From Dryas octopetala (lineage: Eukaryota; Streptophyta; Magnoliopsida; Rosales; Rosaceae): DNA of 64,000 nucleotides. Position numbers and translations under genes: made by a program. The notes under the pieces were generated by a model, which saw only the letters and a list, made by a program, of their open reading frames with translations, ran no database searches and was not told the DNA's origin. Location of the stretch: NCBI GenBank assembly GCA_963921425.1, contig OY992839.1:3846501-3910500 (forward strand). The letters run 5' to 3'. Below are positions 1 through 10,636 of the stretch, piece after piece (positions within the stretch are counted from its first letter, which is position 1; each line of letters begins with the position of its first letter).

Positions 1-1282
1 TTCTCTTCCGGGTGGAGATGTTGTGTGCTATTTCAGCACAGTAAGTCCTACAGTTACATTAGAGCAACAAAAGATGAGAAAATTCTAATGAATAATAAAG
101 GATATGTGAAGATTGTCACAAATATTTTTAAAGGAACTATTTCAGACCTGTTGTGCATCAGTAGAAGTTCCAGCTCGTTGACATTGTGCACAACAAATTT
201 CTTGAACTTGTTGGGGAGATAGTGGCGAGTCTTCTTGTCTGAGGCATAACCAATGTTGGGCATTAAGGTGCATCCTTTAAACTTACGCCTGACACGTGAA
301 TCAATACCCTTGGGCCTTCTCCAGTTTGTCTGCCATACACAAGAACATGCATCCAAACACAGAACAGCTTATTGTGAGGGTAGGAAGCAGAGATGCACAA
401 ATAACAAACATGCCATCACCAAATAAAACAAGAAACTGATCATCCAACAAGCAACCATCCAGACTCGTGGTGTAAAAATGAACCCTTAACAAGTCAATTT
501 CTCTACCCTTCCAACTTCCAAATATAAAACACCAGAATAAAAATTTCATTGCCAAAGGAAAAAGATGCAAAATGAGATTCAGAACCTTACTGAAAAATCA
601 AAATTTTTTTAATCTTCATATTATAATTAAACTTTTAGCCGGTTAAATAAAAAGACTTCAAATTGAAAACTAAACTATGGATCGATCCAACTTCTGGCAA
701 CTTCAATGAGCACACCTATCACCCGAAGGCTGTAAAGAATACACTTGACTACTATATATGCCATCACACAAGTGATATAATACAGAAACGGTAAAACAAT
801 TCTAAACACCTACTCATTCAAGATTGATGTTTAATTTCCAACTATATGGACTAATCATTACATGGCAATGAAAATGTGATAACTAAGATTACAATCATTG
901 CTTTTCCCAGAACTTAATGCTTAAGACAATGATTGTCATACTCAAAGAGCTCCCTCACAAGTTATGAAGGGTTTGGTGGCCATTTGTTAGCTCTGAGGCA
1001 AAAAGTCCTTTTGCAATGACCACACAATGGTCAAGTGGTCACATAAACCTTATCAATATATCCAAGTAGAGCAATTGCGAATGCATTAGAGGCAGCCATA
1101 CTTACACTTACAATGAAATCTCACATAATTCGTATGATTCAATTAATTGAAGAACAAATACGAACAAAACTAATTGACCCACAGATTCATACCTTGACAC
1201 AAATCTTCCTGTCACTTTGTGGCCTCTTGAACTGCTTCACACGCTTCTTCACAATCTGCTTCTTCAGCAAAGGCACGGCCAT
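1..1282 (-). CDS. RPL32: 60S ribosomal protein L32 (eL32), 5' part, continues past the left edge
   Basis: Structural protein of the large cytosolic ribosomal subunit. Three coding exons read on the minus strand: 1282-1193 (30 codons, starting [20 protein letters not shown]), 329-148 (60 codons plus 2 nt, with [18 protein letters not shown] and [18 protein letters not shown]), and 47-1 ([15 protein letters not shown], cut by the window edge). Splice phases agree: the Arg codon after HN is split AG/G. The family is about 133 aa, so roughly the last 25 residues lie outside the window. ATG at 1282-1280 is the family start. A probable 5' UTR intron spans 1522-1288 (donor CAG/GTTCGA, acceptor TTACAG), with ATG five bases after the acceptor. 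No frame break seen. Identification is very secure; UTR intron limits are inference. Confidence 0.95.
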
Positions 1283-1522
1283 TGTTTCTGTAACTCAAAC
1301 AACAACAAAACCATGCATTTAATCAAATTTTTGACCCAATTACCAAAATACAACACCTGACCCAAAATTATAAACCTTTTTGGGATAAACCCTAAGTTAA
1401 TTAACATAAAGGGGGAAAACATAAATACCCAATCGAGCAATTCTATATGATTACCCACAAAATTATGATGGAGTACAGAAGAGAACAAAAGGAGGACGAG
1501 ATAATAGGGTTTCGAATCGAAC

Positions 1523-1750
1523 CTGATTGAAACGCAACGCAGAATGGTGCTGAAGAGTGGGGGAGGAAGACACAAAGCGGCCTAGGGTTTTAAGCGAGCG
1601 AATATATATGAATGAGTTGTAATTTTCTGTAGCGGCACCACACAGTAAGGTTACATGGGTTTTGAGTTGTGAAGGAAGCCCAGCCCAAGCCCAATCAATT
1701 CATTCATCGGCCCTGTTGGATTATCAACTGCGTTGGAATGCGGCCCAATT
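1523..1750 (-). promoter_or_regulatory. RPL32 promoter: telobox, TATA and site II-like elements
   Basis: Read on the minus strand, a TATATAT run lies at 1609-1602 and a telobox (AAACCCTA) at 1590-1582, just downstream, near the expected transcription start. Three overlapping AGCCCA motifs (TGGGCT on the minus strand) lie at 1677-1693 and a GGCCCA at 1742-1747. Telobox plus TGGGCY (site II) is the known combination controlling ribosomal-protein genes in plants, usually bound by TCP and Myb-type factors. The motifs are seen directly; function is inferred from that literature and from position. Confidence 0.7.
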
Positions 1751-2148
1751 GAGTGAAGCCTACGTGTTTTTTTATTCTTATTTTCTCAGCAATGTTAATT
1801 CAAAAAAATTCTTCCCTTTTAATTTCCTTTAATTGTGACAAGTTGAAATTAATTGAATGGTTATAAGTTTTAGAAGAAAAAGTTCCATGTTTTTTTAGCG
1901 TTATGGTTTATATTCTCTTATTTTCCTATTTATACTCTTTAAGAAACATATAATACATGTGATTTATCTTTAATAATGTGTATATTTTTTGACAATTAAT
2001 TGAGAAGTATATAACTTTTTATAGAAAAATATGTATATATCATTCTTAAAGAAGATGTCCACACTTATTTATGCTGCGGATGCATATAGGATGACATGAT
2101 GCTATGTATATCTTCCGTTTTATAATTATTAGTTGTTCCCGTTTCTAG

Positions 2149-2402
2149 TTGCTACCACAATCTCTGCATGTAACACGAAATTGAATAATTAACTTTCTGA
2201 CACCAATTATAGGGACTAATCTTGCTGACAATACAAGCTCAAAACCCAAAATTTCGACCAGCGCTATGAATGCAAACTAAGCCTTCTCACTCTCGAGCAG
2301 CCATTATATACATGCAAAGCCTTCTCACCACAATCTCTGTGCTGATCAGCTTGAGCACAGCAACCAGAGACTCATCTCTGCCTTCTTCAATTGGTTTCCT
2401 TT
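2149..2402 (+). pseudogene. Relic of an NPF transporter gene (intron 2 end plus part of exon 3)
   Basis: The stretch matches the NPF copies downstream: the end of intron 2 (ACCAATTATAG at about 2201-2211), then exon 3 beginning GGACTAATCTTGCTGACAAT. Inside exon 3 the order is disturbed. The GCCTTCTCAC motif occurs twice, with a deletion between the CAAGCAGCC and CTGATCAGC parts, and the similarity stops at about 2402 within the segment that encodes SAFFNWF in the intact copies. No frame is usable. It shows that the NPF tandem array once reached further left, before the satellite array formed or arrived. Confidence 0.8.
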
Positions 2403-2535
2403 TGGGGAAATACCCTTCAAATTGAGGAATGACTTTATTATGAATTTTTTTTATAAATTATTATGAATTAAAATGATTTTCTTATAAATTTTAAAACACC
2501 CCCGGTCTCCATTTAAAAACTATTTTTCTACCCTA

Positions 2536-5240
2536 GTTGCATTTCAAATTGTACCAAGTGACATTCCAAATCATGTTTTGACGTTTTTTCATGTCATACC
2601 CTAAAGTTTATCAAGTCGTTCCATAGAGTATTTTAAGTCGTTCCTCAAGGCATTCCAAGTCGTTTATTGAGAATTTCAGTTTGTACATCGAGGTATTTTA
2701 AATTTTAATACCCTTGGGGCATTTCAAATTGTACCTAGTGACATTCAAAGTAATGTTTTGACGTTTCCATATTATACCCTAGAATTTCTCAAGTCGTTTT
2801 TTAGGGCATCCGAAATCGTTCCTTAAGAATTTCAATTCGTACATCGAGATATATTAATGTTTATACCCTTAATGCATTTCAAATTATACCTAATGACATT
2901 ACAAGTCATACCCTAGAGTTTCTCAAGTCATTTCTTAGAGCATTTCGAGTCGTTCCTTAAGGCATCTCAAGTCGTTCCTTGAGAATTTCAGTTCGTACCT
3001 CGAGATATTTTAAATATTTATACCATTGGTGCATTTCAAATTATACACAGTAACATTTCAAGTTATGTTTTGACATTTTCCAAACTTTCTCAAGTCGTTC
3101 CTTAGGGCATCTCAAGTCGTTCCTTAAGGCATCCCAATTCGTTCTTTAAAAATTTCAGTTCGTATCTCGAGCTGTTTTAAATGTTAATACCCTTGGTGCA
3201 TTTCAAATTGTACTTAGTGACATTCAAAGTCATGTTTTGACGTTTTCCATGTCATACCCTAGAATGTCTCAAGTCGTTCCTTAGAGCATCTCAAGTCGTT
3301 CCTTAATAATTTCAGTTCATACCTCGAGGTATTTTAAATGTTTATACTCTTGGTGAATTTCAAATTGTACCAAGTGACATTCCAAGTCATATTTTGACGA
3401 TTTCCATGTCATACCTTAGATTTCAGTTCGTATCTCGAAGTATTTTAAATGTTAGTACCCTTGGTGCATTTCAAATTGTACCAAGTGACATTCAAAGTCA
3501 TGTTTTGACGTTTTCCATGTCATACCTTTGAGTTTCTCAAGTCGTTCTTTAAGGCATCTCAAGTCGTTCCTTAAGGCATTCCAAGTCGTTCCTTGAGAAT
3601 TTCAGTTTGTACCTGGAGGTATTTTAAATGTTTATACCATTGGTGCATTTCAAATTATACCTAGTCACATTCAAAGTCATATTTTGACGTTTTCTATGTT
3701 ATATCCTAGAGTTTCTCAAGTCGTTCCTTAGGGTATCTTAAGTTGTTCCTTAAGGCATTCTAAGTCATTCATTCAGTTTGTACCTTGAGGTATTTTAAAT
3801 GTTAATACTCTTGATACATTTTAAATTATACCTAGTGACATTCAAAATCAAGTTTTGACATTTTCCATGTCAAACCTTTAAGTTTCTCAAGTTGTTCCTT
3901 AGGGCATCTCAAATCGTTCCTTTAAGGCATCCTAAGTCGTTCTTTGAGAATTTCAGTTTATACCTCGAGGTATTTTAAATGTCAATACCCTTGGTGCATT
4001 TCAAATTGTACCTAGTGACATTCAAAGTCATGTTTTGACGTTTTCCAAGTCATATTCTAGAGTTTCTTAAGTCGTTCCTTAAGGCATCTCAAATCGCTCC
4101 TTAGGGCATCTCAAGTCGTTCCTTAAGGTATCCCAAGTCGTTTTTCATGTTATACCGTAGAGTTTCTTAAGTCATTCCTTAGGGCATCCGAAATCATTCT
4201 TTAAGAATTTCAGTTCGTACCTCGAGAAATATTAATGTTTATACCCTTAATGCATTTCAAATTGTACCTACCCTAGAGTTTCTCAAGTCGTTTCTTAGGA
4301 TATCTCAAGTCGTTCCTTAGAATATCTCAAGTCGTTCATTCGGGCATACCAAGTTATTTATTGAGAATTTCAGTTCGTACCTCGAGGGATATTAAGGATT
4401 ATACCCTTAATTAGTGCATTTCAAATTGTACCTAATGACATTTTCCAAGTCATACCCTAGAGTTTCTCAAGTCGTTCCTTAGGGAATCCTAAGTCGTTCC
4501 TTGAGAATTTCAGTTCGTACCTCAGGGGATATTAATGTTTATACCCTTGGTGCATTTCAAATTGTATCTAGTAACATTTCAAGTCATGTTTTGACGTTTT
4601 TCATATCATATCCTAGAGTTTCTCAAGTCGTTCTTTAGGGCATCTTGAGTCGTTACTTAAGGCATCCTAAGTCGGTCCTTGAGAATTTCAGCTCGTACCT
4701 CGAGGTATTTTAAATATTTTTACCCTTGGTGCATTTCAAATTATACACAGTGACATTTCAAGTCATGTTTTGACATTTTCTATATCATACCTTAAAGTTT
4801 CTCAAGTCGTTCCTTTGGGCATTTCATGTCGTTCTTTAAGGCATCTCATGTCGTTCTTTGAGAATTTCAGTTCGTATCTCGATGTATTTTAAATGTTAAT
4901 ACCCTTGGTGTAATTCAAATTGTATTTAGTGACATTCAAAGTCATGTTTTAATGTTTTCCATGTCATACTTTAAAGTTTCTCAAGTCGTTCGTTTAGGCA
5001 TCCCGAGTCTTTCCTTAAGGCATCCTAAGTCGTTCTTCTTTGAGAATTTCAGTTCGTACCTCGAGGTATTTTAAATGTTTATACTGTTGGTGCATTTCAA
5101 ATTGTATAAAATGACATTTCAAATCATGTTTTGACATTTTTCAAGCATACCCTAGAGTCTCGAAACATGACTTAGAATGTCACTTGTACAATTTTTATAT
5201 GCACCAAGGGTATAAATATTTAAAATACCTCGAGGCATTT
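2536..5240. repeat. Degenerate AT-rich tandem (satellite-like) array, last unit inverted
   Basis: A core of the form GCATTTCAAATTGTACC recurs at about 2717, 2870, 3030, 3197, 3355, 3462, 3642, 3813, 3993, 4250, 4415, 4549, 4729, 4907 and 5090, giving units mostly near 150-185 bp. Each unit also holds a variable number of a subrepeat of about 22 bp built on CTCAAGTCGTTCCTTA, which explains the length variation. At 5163-5240 the unit runs in the opposite direction (CACCAAGGGTATAAATATTT). No gene is seen inside. Confidence 0.9.
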
Positions 5241-5283
5241 CAAATTTCGGTTAATGAAAGATGTTTAGGGTTACTAGCTTTAA

Positions 5284-5950
5284 ATAGTAGCACTGCCTTG
5301 ACGGGCAAGTCAGTGATAGGAGGGATACTATGGGCTGCATGGGTTTTATTGTTGTGGGGTTTATTTGTTTTGTGGGCTTTTTAGTCTGGGCTTTGTTAGG
5401 CCTTGTCTCTTTTTGTTCCTCTTTCAATATATTCATTTGTATGGATAGGATGGTTACTATGGGCTGCATGGGTTTCATTGTTGTGGGGTTTATTTGTTTT
5501 GTGGGCTTTTTAGTCTGGGCTTTGTTAGACCTTGTCTCTTTTTGTTCCTCTTTCAATATATTCATTTGTCTGCCCAAAGAAAGAAAAGATAAAAATACTG
5601 TCATTTGTTAATGTCTCAATCCCCTTTAATACACTTTATTTGTGATAAGTTGAAAATAATAGAATGGTTATAAGTTTTAGTAGCACTGCCTTGACGGGCA
5701 AGTCAGTGATAGGAGGGTTACTATGGGCTCCATGGGATTCATTGTTGTGGGGTTTATTTGTTTTCTGGGCTTTTTAGTCTGGGCTTCGTTGGGCCTTATC
5801 TCTTTTTGTTCCTCTTTCAATATATTCATTTGTCTACCCAAAGAAAGAAAAGATAAAAATACTGTCACTGGTTTATTAATGTCTCAATCCCTTTTAATAC
5901 ACTTTATTTGTGATAAGTTGAAAATAATAGAATGGTTATAAGTTTTAGTA
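5284..5950. repeat. Nested tandem duplication before NPF-A
   Basis: TAGTAGCACTGCCTTGACGG begins near 5284 and again near 5679, giving a period of about 395 bp. Inside the first copy, a segment starting ACTATGGGCTGCATGGG is itself repeated (5327 and 5456, period about 129 bp). The closing motif GAATGGTTATAAGTTTTAG occurs near 5662 and 5933, and a diverged copy lies near 1856 ahead of the NPF relic, so it probably belongs to the ancestral NPF upstream flank. Short open frames here are by-products of the repeat. Confidence 0.8.
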
Positions 5951-6825
5951 GAAAAAAGTTCGATGTTCTGTAGCATTTCAATTTATATATACATATTTTC
6001 GTTTTCCATTTATACTAATCTACCTTCAATACGTATATTCTTTCTCATAATATTACATTGAATTTAATTAGTAATTCTGAATACATTGTATCTAATATTT
6101 TTATTGAATGTAAGCTTATTGTCAAAATCCGAATTCATTCTTTTACAAATCTGCCCGTATCCTTAAGTTTATATATTATAATTGAATTCAAAAACTAAAG
6201 CTGGCACTTTAATTATGAGAAATTTGATAGTGGATTATTTTTTTGGCCACGAGATAGTGGATTATTTAGACCAAAAAAGGCAGTGTATTATCTGTAAAAT
6301 GTGATAAGAGAAATCAATAGCACAAGGCAATTCTTAAAGGAGGCAACAAAAATCTCAGCAGGCCTACAATGGCCACTGGTCAGAAAATCTCTTTTCTAAT
6401 CAAACATATCAAATTCAAGTTGTCATGCATGTAAATGGGGAGGCATTCAATGCAGGATTCTCAGAAATCCACTTCACTCTTAACTGCATTGACAAAACTT
6501 TAATTACCATCCGTTGCATTGAGACATTATGCATTTAGTGTTTGGACACAAGTGCCTGCATAGCCACAATTAATCCCCACATGCAAATTGATTTTGCCTC
6601 AAACCTCTCTCTGTAGCTTTAACTTTCATCTTGTATATCTCTCCTTATTTTGTTTGCCATTGATAACTGATAAGAGCATCAATCATCTCATATTCTCACC
6701 CTCCTGATTTTTCATAATATTGGTAAGCTCATGAACCCACAAAATTTTCTGGTTTCTTGATGTTGTTCATGAACTGCAAAATTTTCACTGACAACTCTGT
6801 TATTTAAAACATAGGCCTTAAAGAG
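5951..6825 (+). promoter_or_regulatory. NPF-A upstream region with a probable 5' UTR intron
   Basis: From about 6380 the sequence resembles the leaders of copies B, C and D (motif GTCATGCA(T/A)GTAAATGGGGAG and neighbours), so the duplicated unit includes upstream DNA. A donor (ATATTG/GTAAGCTC, intron from 6723) and an acceptor (AAACATAG/GCCTTA at 6811-6814) recur at matching places in the other copies: an ATTG/GTAAG-type donor and a TAG/GCCTTAGAG acceptor just before ATG. This suggests a conserved 5' UTR intron. 5951-6380 is AT-rich with nothing recognised. Confidence 0.5.
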
Positions 6826-9166
6826 ATGAGTATGGAAAGAGGCACTGAAAATGTTATCTACCAGAGAGAAAGTGATGATTATGTTGACTGGAAAGGAAGA
6901 GAGGCAAATCCAAGAGAGCATGGTGGAATTAGAGCTGCTTCCTTTGCATGTGGTAAGTTGCAATTGCACAGATTTTAATAAGTATTATACATGAGGCTGA
7001 ATATGGTTGGGATCTGCATATTCCAAGAAATGGAGGAACCTTAATTGATGGTAATATGGTCCCTTTGTAAGATCTAAATAAGAGGACTTTTATCTCACCC
7101 CTATCCAACCCTTTAAACCCAGGTTCTATATATCAGCATATTTTTATAAATTCTTTTTCAATTAATTGATATTTGACAAAATACATCGGGTTCAAGCAAT
7201 ATTTTGATGTGCAATTATAAATTTAATGTTGTATGATGAGATAATTTGGTCATAATTTCTTGTTGTGTGCAGTTGTTGAGGTACTGTCCAACATGGTTTT
7301 CTTATCCAATGCCAGTAACTTTGTCACATACTTCAGGATGTCAATGCATTACCCACCTGCTACAGCAGCAAATATGGTGACCAATTTCATGGGAACCTCT
7401 TTTTTGCTCACCATCTTGGGAGGCTTTATTAGTGACTCACTCTTCACAAGATTCACAACCTTCATTATTTTCTGTATAATAGAGTTGCTGGTATGCTTTT
7501 CTTTTCAACTATGTCATGATCATATTCATATAAGTTATGAGGAACCAATATGCTAGCACAATCTCTGTATGTAACATGAAATTGAACAAACTTTTGGGCA
7601 CCAATTATAGGGACTAACCTTGCTGACAATCCAAGCTCAAAACCCAAAACTCCGACCAGCTATGAATGCAAAGCCTTCTCAGTCTCAAGCAGCCATGCTA
7701 TACACTGGCCTTTATGCCATTGCCACTGGTGTAGGTGGACTAAAAGCCTCCTTACCTGCACACGGTGCTGATCAGTTTGATCACAGCAACCAGAGACTCA
7801 TCTCTGCCTTCTTCAATTGGTTTTTCTTTTCCCTATGCTTTGGGGGACTCATAAGCTCAACTATTATGGTTTGGGTGGCAGAGAACAAAGGCTGGAATTG
7901 GAGCTTGACAATAACAGTCATTGTTCTGAGTTTGGCACTTCTCATTTTCATCATTGGGAGTCCATTTTATAGAAGCAAACGCCCCAGTGGGAGCACACTA
8001 ACAACAATCTTTAAAGTACTTGCCTCTGCTGCACGAAACTGCAAGTCCTCACCGGAAGGGAGAGTTGATGGACCATCCCATGACAAGTTAAGGTAATTGC
8101 TTCTTCTTTGCCTCTCTTCTCAATTAGTCTTTAATTAGGTGATTAATGCAGTATTTGACCTTAGAGTGAGATTGCCTGCTATGACACCATGAAGAAAATT
8201 GGAGCATTCAACCTAAAACTAATTGACAATAGTTTAAAAGGTCCAAGACCTTATCAACTATTATGCAAGGCCTTACATTCCCGATGTAGATCTTTCTCTC
8301 AACAGTCACACTCTTGGACCTGTACACACACACTGTCTGTACAGTAGGACTCTGCCAGACAAGGCCTTACAAACTCTGCATACTGTTTTCATGTATTTTT
8401 TGTCTAACAAAAACTATAATTTCTCAGATTCCTAGACAAAGCATTAATTGATGACACAATCCATGCAGCTGAAGTTGAGGAAACAAGAACATTTCTTGGC
8501 CTGCTTCCCATCTTTGGAAGCACCATCATGATGAATTGTTGCCTAGCCCAACTTCTAACATTCTCAGTGGTACAAGGGAGCATAATGAACAGAAAACTAC
8601 ACAATTTCGAAATCCCAACTCAGTCACTATCAGTCCTCCCTCTCTCCATCATGCTAGCTTCGATTCCATTGTACGAGCGTTTCCGAAGAATCTTGGGAAA
8701 CAAACACTCAGAGAAAAGCTACATTTTCCAACCACTTTGGAGGATTGGACTAGGGCTAGCTCTGGCATCTGGGTCCATGGCTGTGGCTGCTCTGGTTGAA
8801 GCTAAGAGACGTGGGGCTGCCGAGAACAATGTGACATTGTCTGTGTTTTGGCTTGGGTGGCAATACCTGTTGCTGGGAGTCTCTGACATGCTTACTCTTG
8901 GAGGCATGCTTGAGTTCTTCTACTCAGAGGCACCCAACAGCATGAGAAGCATGTGCACTTCATTGTCATGGTGCTCAACATCAATGGGGTTTTTCATGAG
9001 CTCAATGCTGGTGTCCTTAGCCAATTCAGTGAGTGGAAGATTTGGTAAAGAGTGGCTTGGAGGAAATGATGTGAATCATACACGTTTGGATCTGTTTTAC
9101 ACACTTCTTTGCGTTCTTAACTCACTCAATTTTCTCAACTACATGTATTGTGCCAAGCAGTATTAA
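6826..9166 (+). CDS. NPF transporter copy A (NRT1/PTR family, NPF4-like)
   Basis: Membrane carrier of the plant NRT1/PTR (NPF) family, whose members move nitrate, peptides, hormones such as ABA, or other solutes with protons. Exons: 6826-6952, 7273-7490, 7611-8092, 8428-9166; 521 aa, frame intact. Seen: N-terminal VDWKGR...REHGGIRAA typical of subfamily 4, then FVTYFRMSMHYPPATAANMV, LGGFISDSLFTRF, PAHGADQFDHSNQR, central loop, TFSVVQGSIMNRK, SEAPNSMRSMCTSLSWCSTS and WLGGNDVNHTRLDLFY. About 12 membrane segments are expected. The canonical ExxER proton motif of helix 1 is not conserved (EVLSN), as in other NPF4 members. Oddities: the intron between the IFK and VLAS codons, present in the other copies, is cleanly absent (junction 8015/8016), and about 14 loop codons after KSSPEGR are missing. 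Substrate cannot be told. Confidence 0.9.
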
Positions 9167-9245
9167 TGTAAATTTACGACTACCTTAATATTTTTATCAA
9201 TAATGTAATCTTAGTATCAAATTCCAAGTTCATTTTTATAAGTCT

Positions 9246-10090
9246 CTCCATAGATAGTGTGTTATGTGTAAAATGTCCAGTTAGAAAATTCGCGTATTAT
9301 ATGAGTATATATGTATTTTTGAAATATATTTTCAATTTCTTAATTTTACAAAAAATACACTTATACACATGTTTCTTAATTATACACATTTTTCACAAAT
9401 TATATATGCATTTTTTAATTGAACACATATTATTCACAACATAGTATTATAACTTACAATTTAAAAAAAAAAAAAATTTGGAACACAAAAACTTAGAAAT
9501 ATCTTATAATATTGTAATATGGCCGAATTTTTTACAGTAGTTTTAAAGAAAACACATTGAATTATACACATACATATTTTATATGTATTTTTCCCTTTCG
9601 TATATGACTAAACTATAATGAAATATAGTGGCCGGGGCTTGTAGCTCTAGCAGTTAAGAGCATTAATTTATCCTACACTAGATTTCAAGTTCGAATCTTC
9701 CTAGCTCTTTCAATACATTCGGATATGTGTAAAATAACTAGTTAGTAAATTCGCTTATTATGTATCTTATACGTGTCCATATGTATTGTGAAAAATATAT
9801 TACATTTCTTAATTATACAGAAAATATGCCTTTTGTTATTTTAAAAAAAAAAACATGTTTTTTTAAGCATATATACCACATTTTTCACATATTATGTATG
9901 TATTTTTCAATTGAAAGCATATTATTCACAACACAATAGTGTAAATTAAAAATTTTAAAAAATTAAAAATCAAGCATAAAAACTTAAACAATGTGTCTGT
10001 TTGTTACTTTATTATAATATGGCATCGTATCTTTTGAAAAAATATACCGAATAATGCACGTACATATTTAGGATTTTTTTCAGTTCCATA
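9246..10090 (+). repeat. AT-rich intergenic repeats with a SINE-like head
   Basis: Two diverged copies of a module containing GTGTAAAATGTCCAGTTAG and AAATTCGCGTATTAT begin near 9266 and 9730; a third lies near 25767. Between them, 9630-9715 looks like a tRNA-derived SINE head: an A-box-like GTAGCTCTAGCAGTTAAGAG at about 9640 and a B-box-like AAGTTCGAATC at about 9688. The rest is A/T runs. No coding potential. Confidence 0.5.
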
Positions 10091-10636
10091 TATGGCCAGG
10101 TCAGAAATCCTGTTTCAAAATTCAAGGTAAGGTGTCAGTCATGCAAGTAAATATGGGGAGTTATTGAATATTCAGTCCAAGACAATCTGGGGCCTCTCCA
10201 AGCACATGAAACACCCAACTTGGCTATACATCCAGGGTTGGACAAGTGTCTGCATAGCCCTTTTCCAACATGCAAATTGATTTTCCCTCAAAGCTCTGTA
10301 GCAACAAACACATCACCCTCCCCATTTTTCTTCTTCTGCTTCTTTTCTTCACACTTCTTTCGAAATTATATTAACTACAGTGTTCATCAAAACATTGGTA
10401 AGCTCATAAAACTAGTATTTCTGTTTCGTCTCCTTTACTATGAATATGTATTTTGTTTCATGAATCCACAATATCTGCTGTAAATTATGGTTCAAAACCC
10501 AAAACATTTGCCACTCTTTCTTCTGCAGAAATTTTGTTTTCACTGTGTTTGATAGGCTTTTTGATGTTGTTCGATCATGAGCTACACAATGTTTTGATCA
10601 CTTACAAGTCTGTGATTTAAAGCGTAGGGCTTAGAG

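Noticed and set aside
2536..5240. CRISPR-like array
   Set aside because: Plant nuclear DNA; units are degenerate and contiguous with no unique spacers.
5251..5868. Open frames of up to 117 aa on both strands in the tandem duplication
   Set aside because: They arise from the repeated unit and show no family resemblance; low-complexity hydrophobic on one strand and charged on the other.
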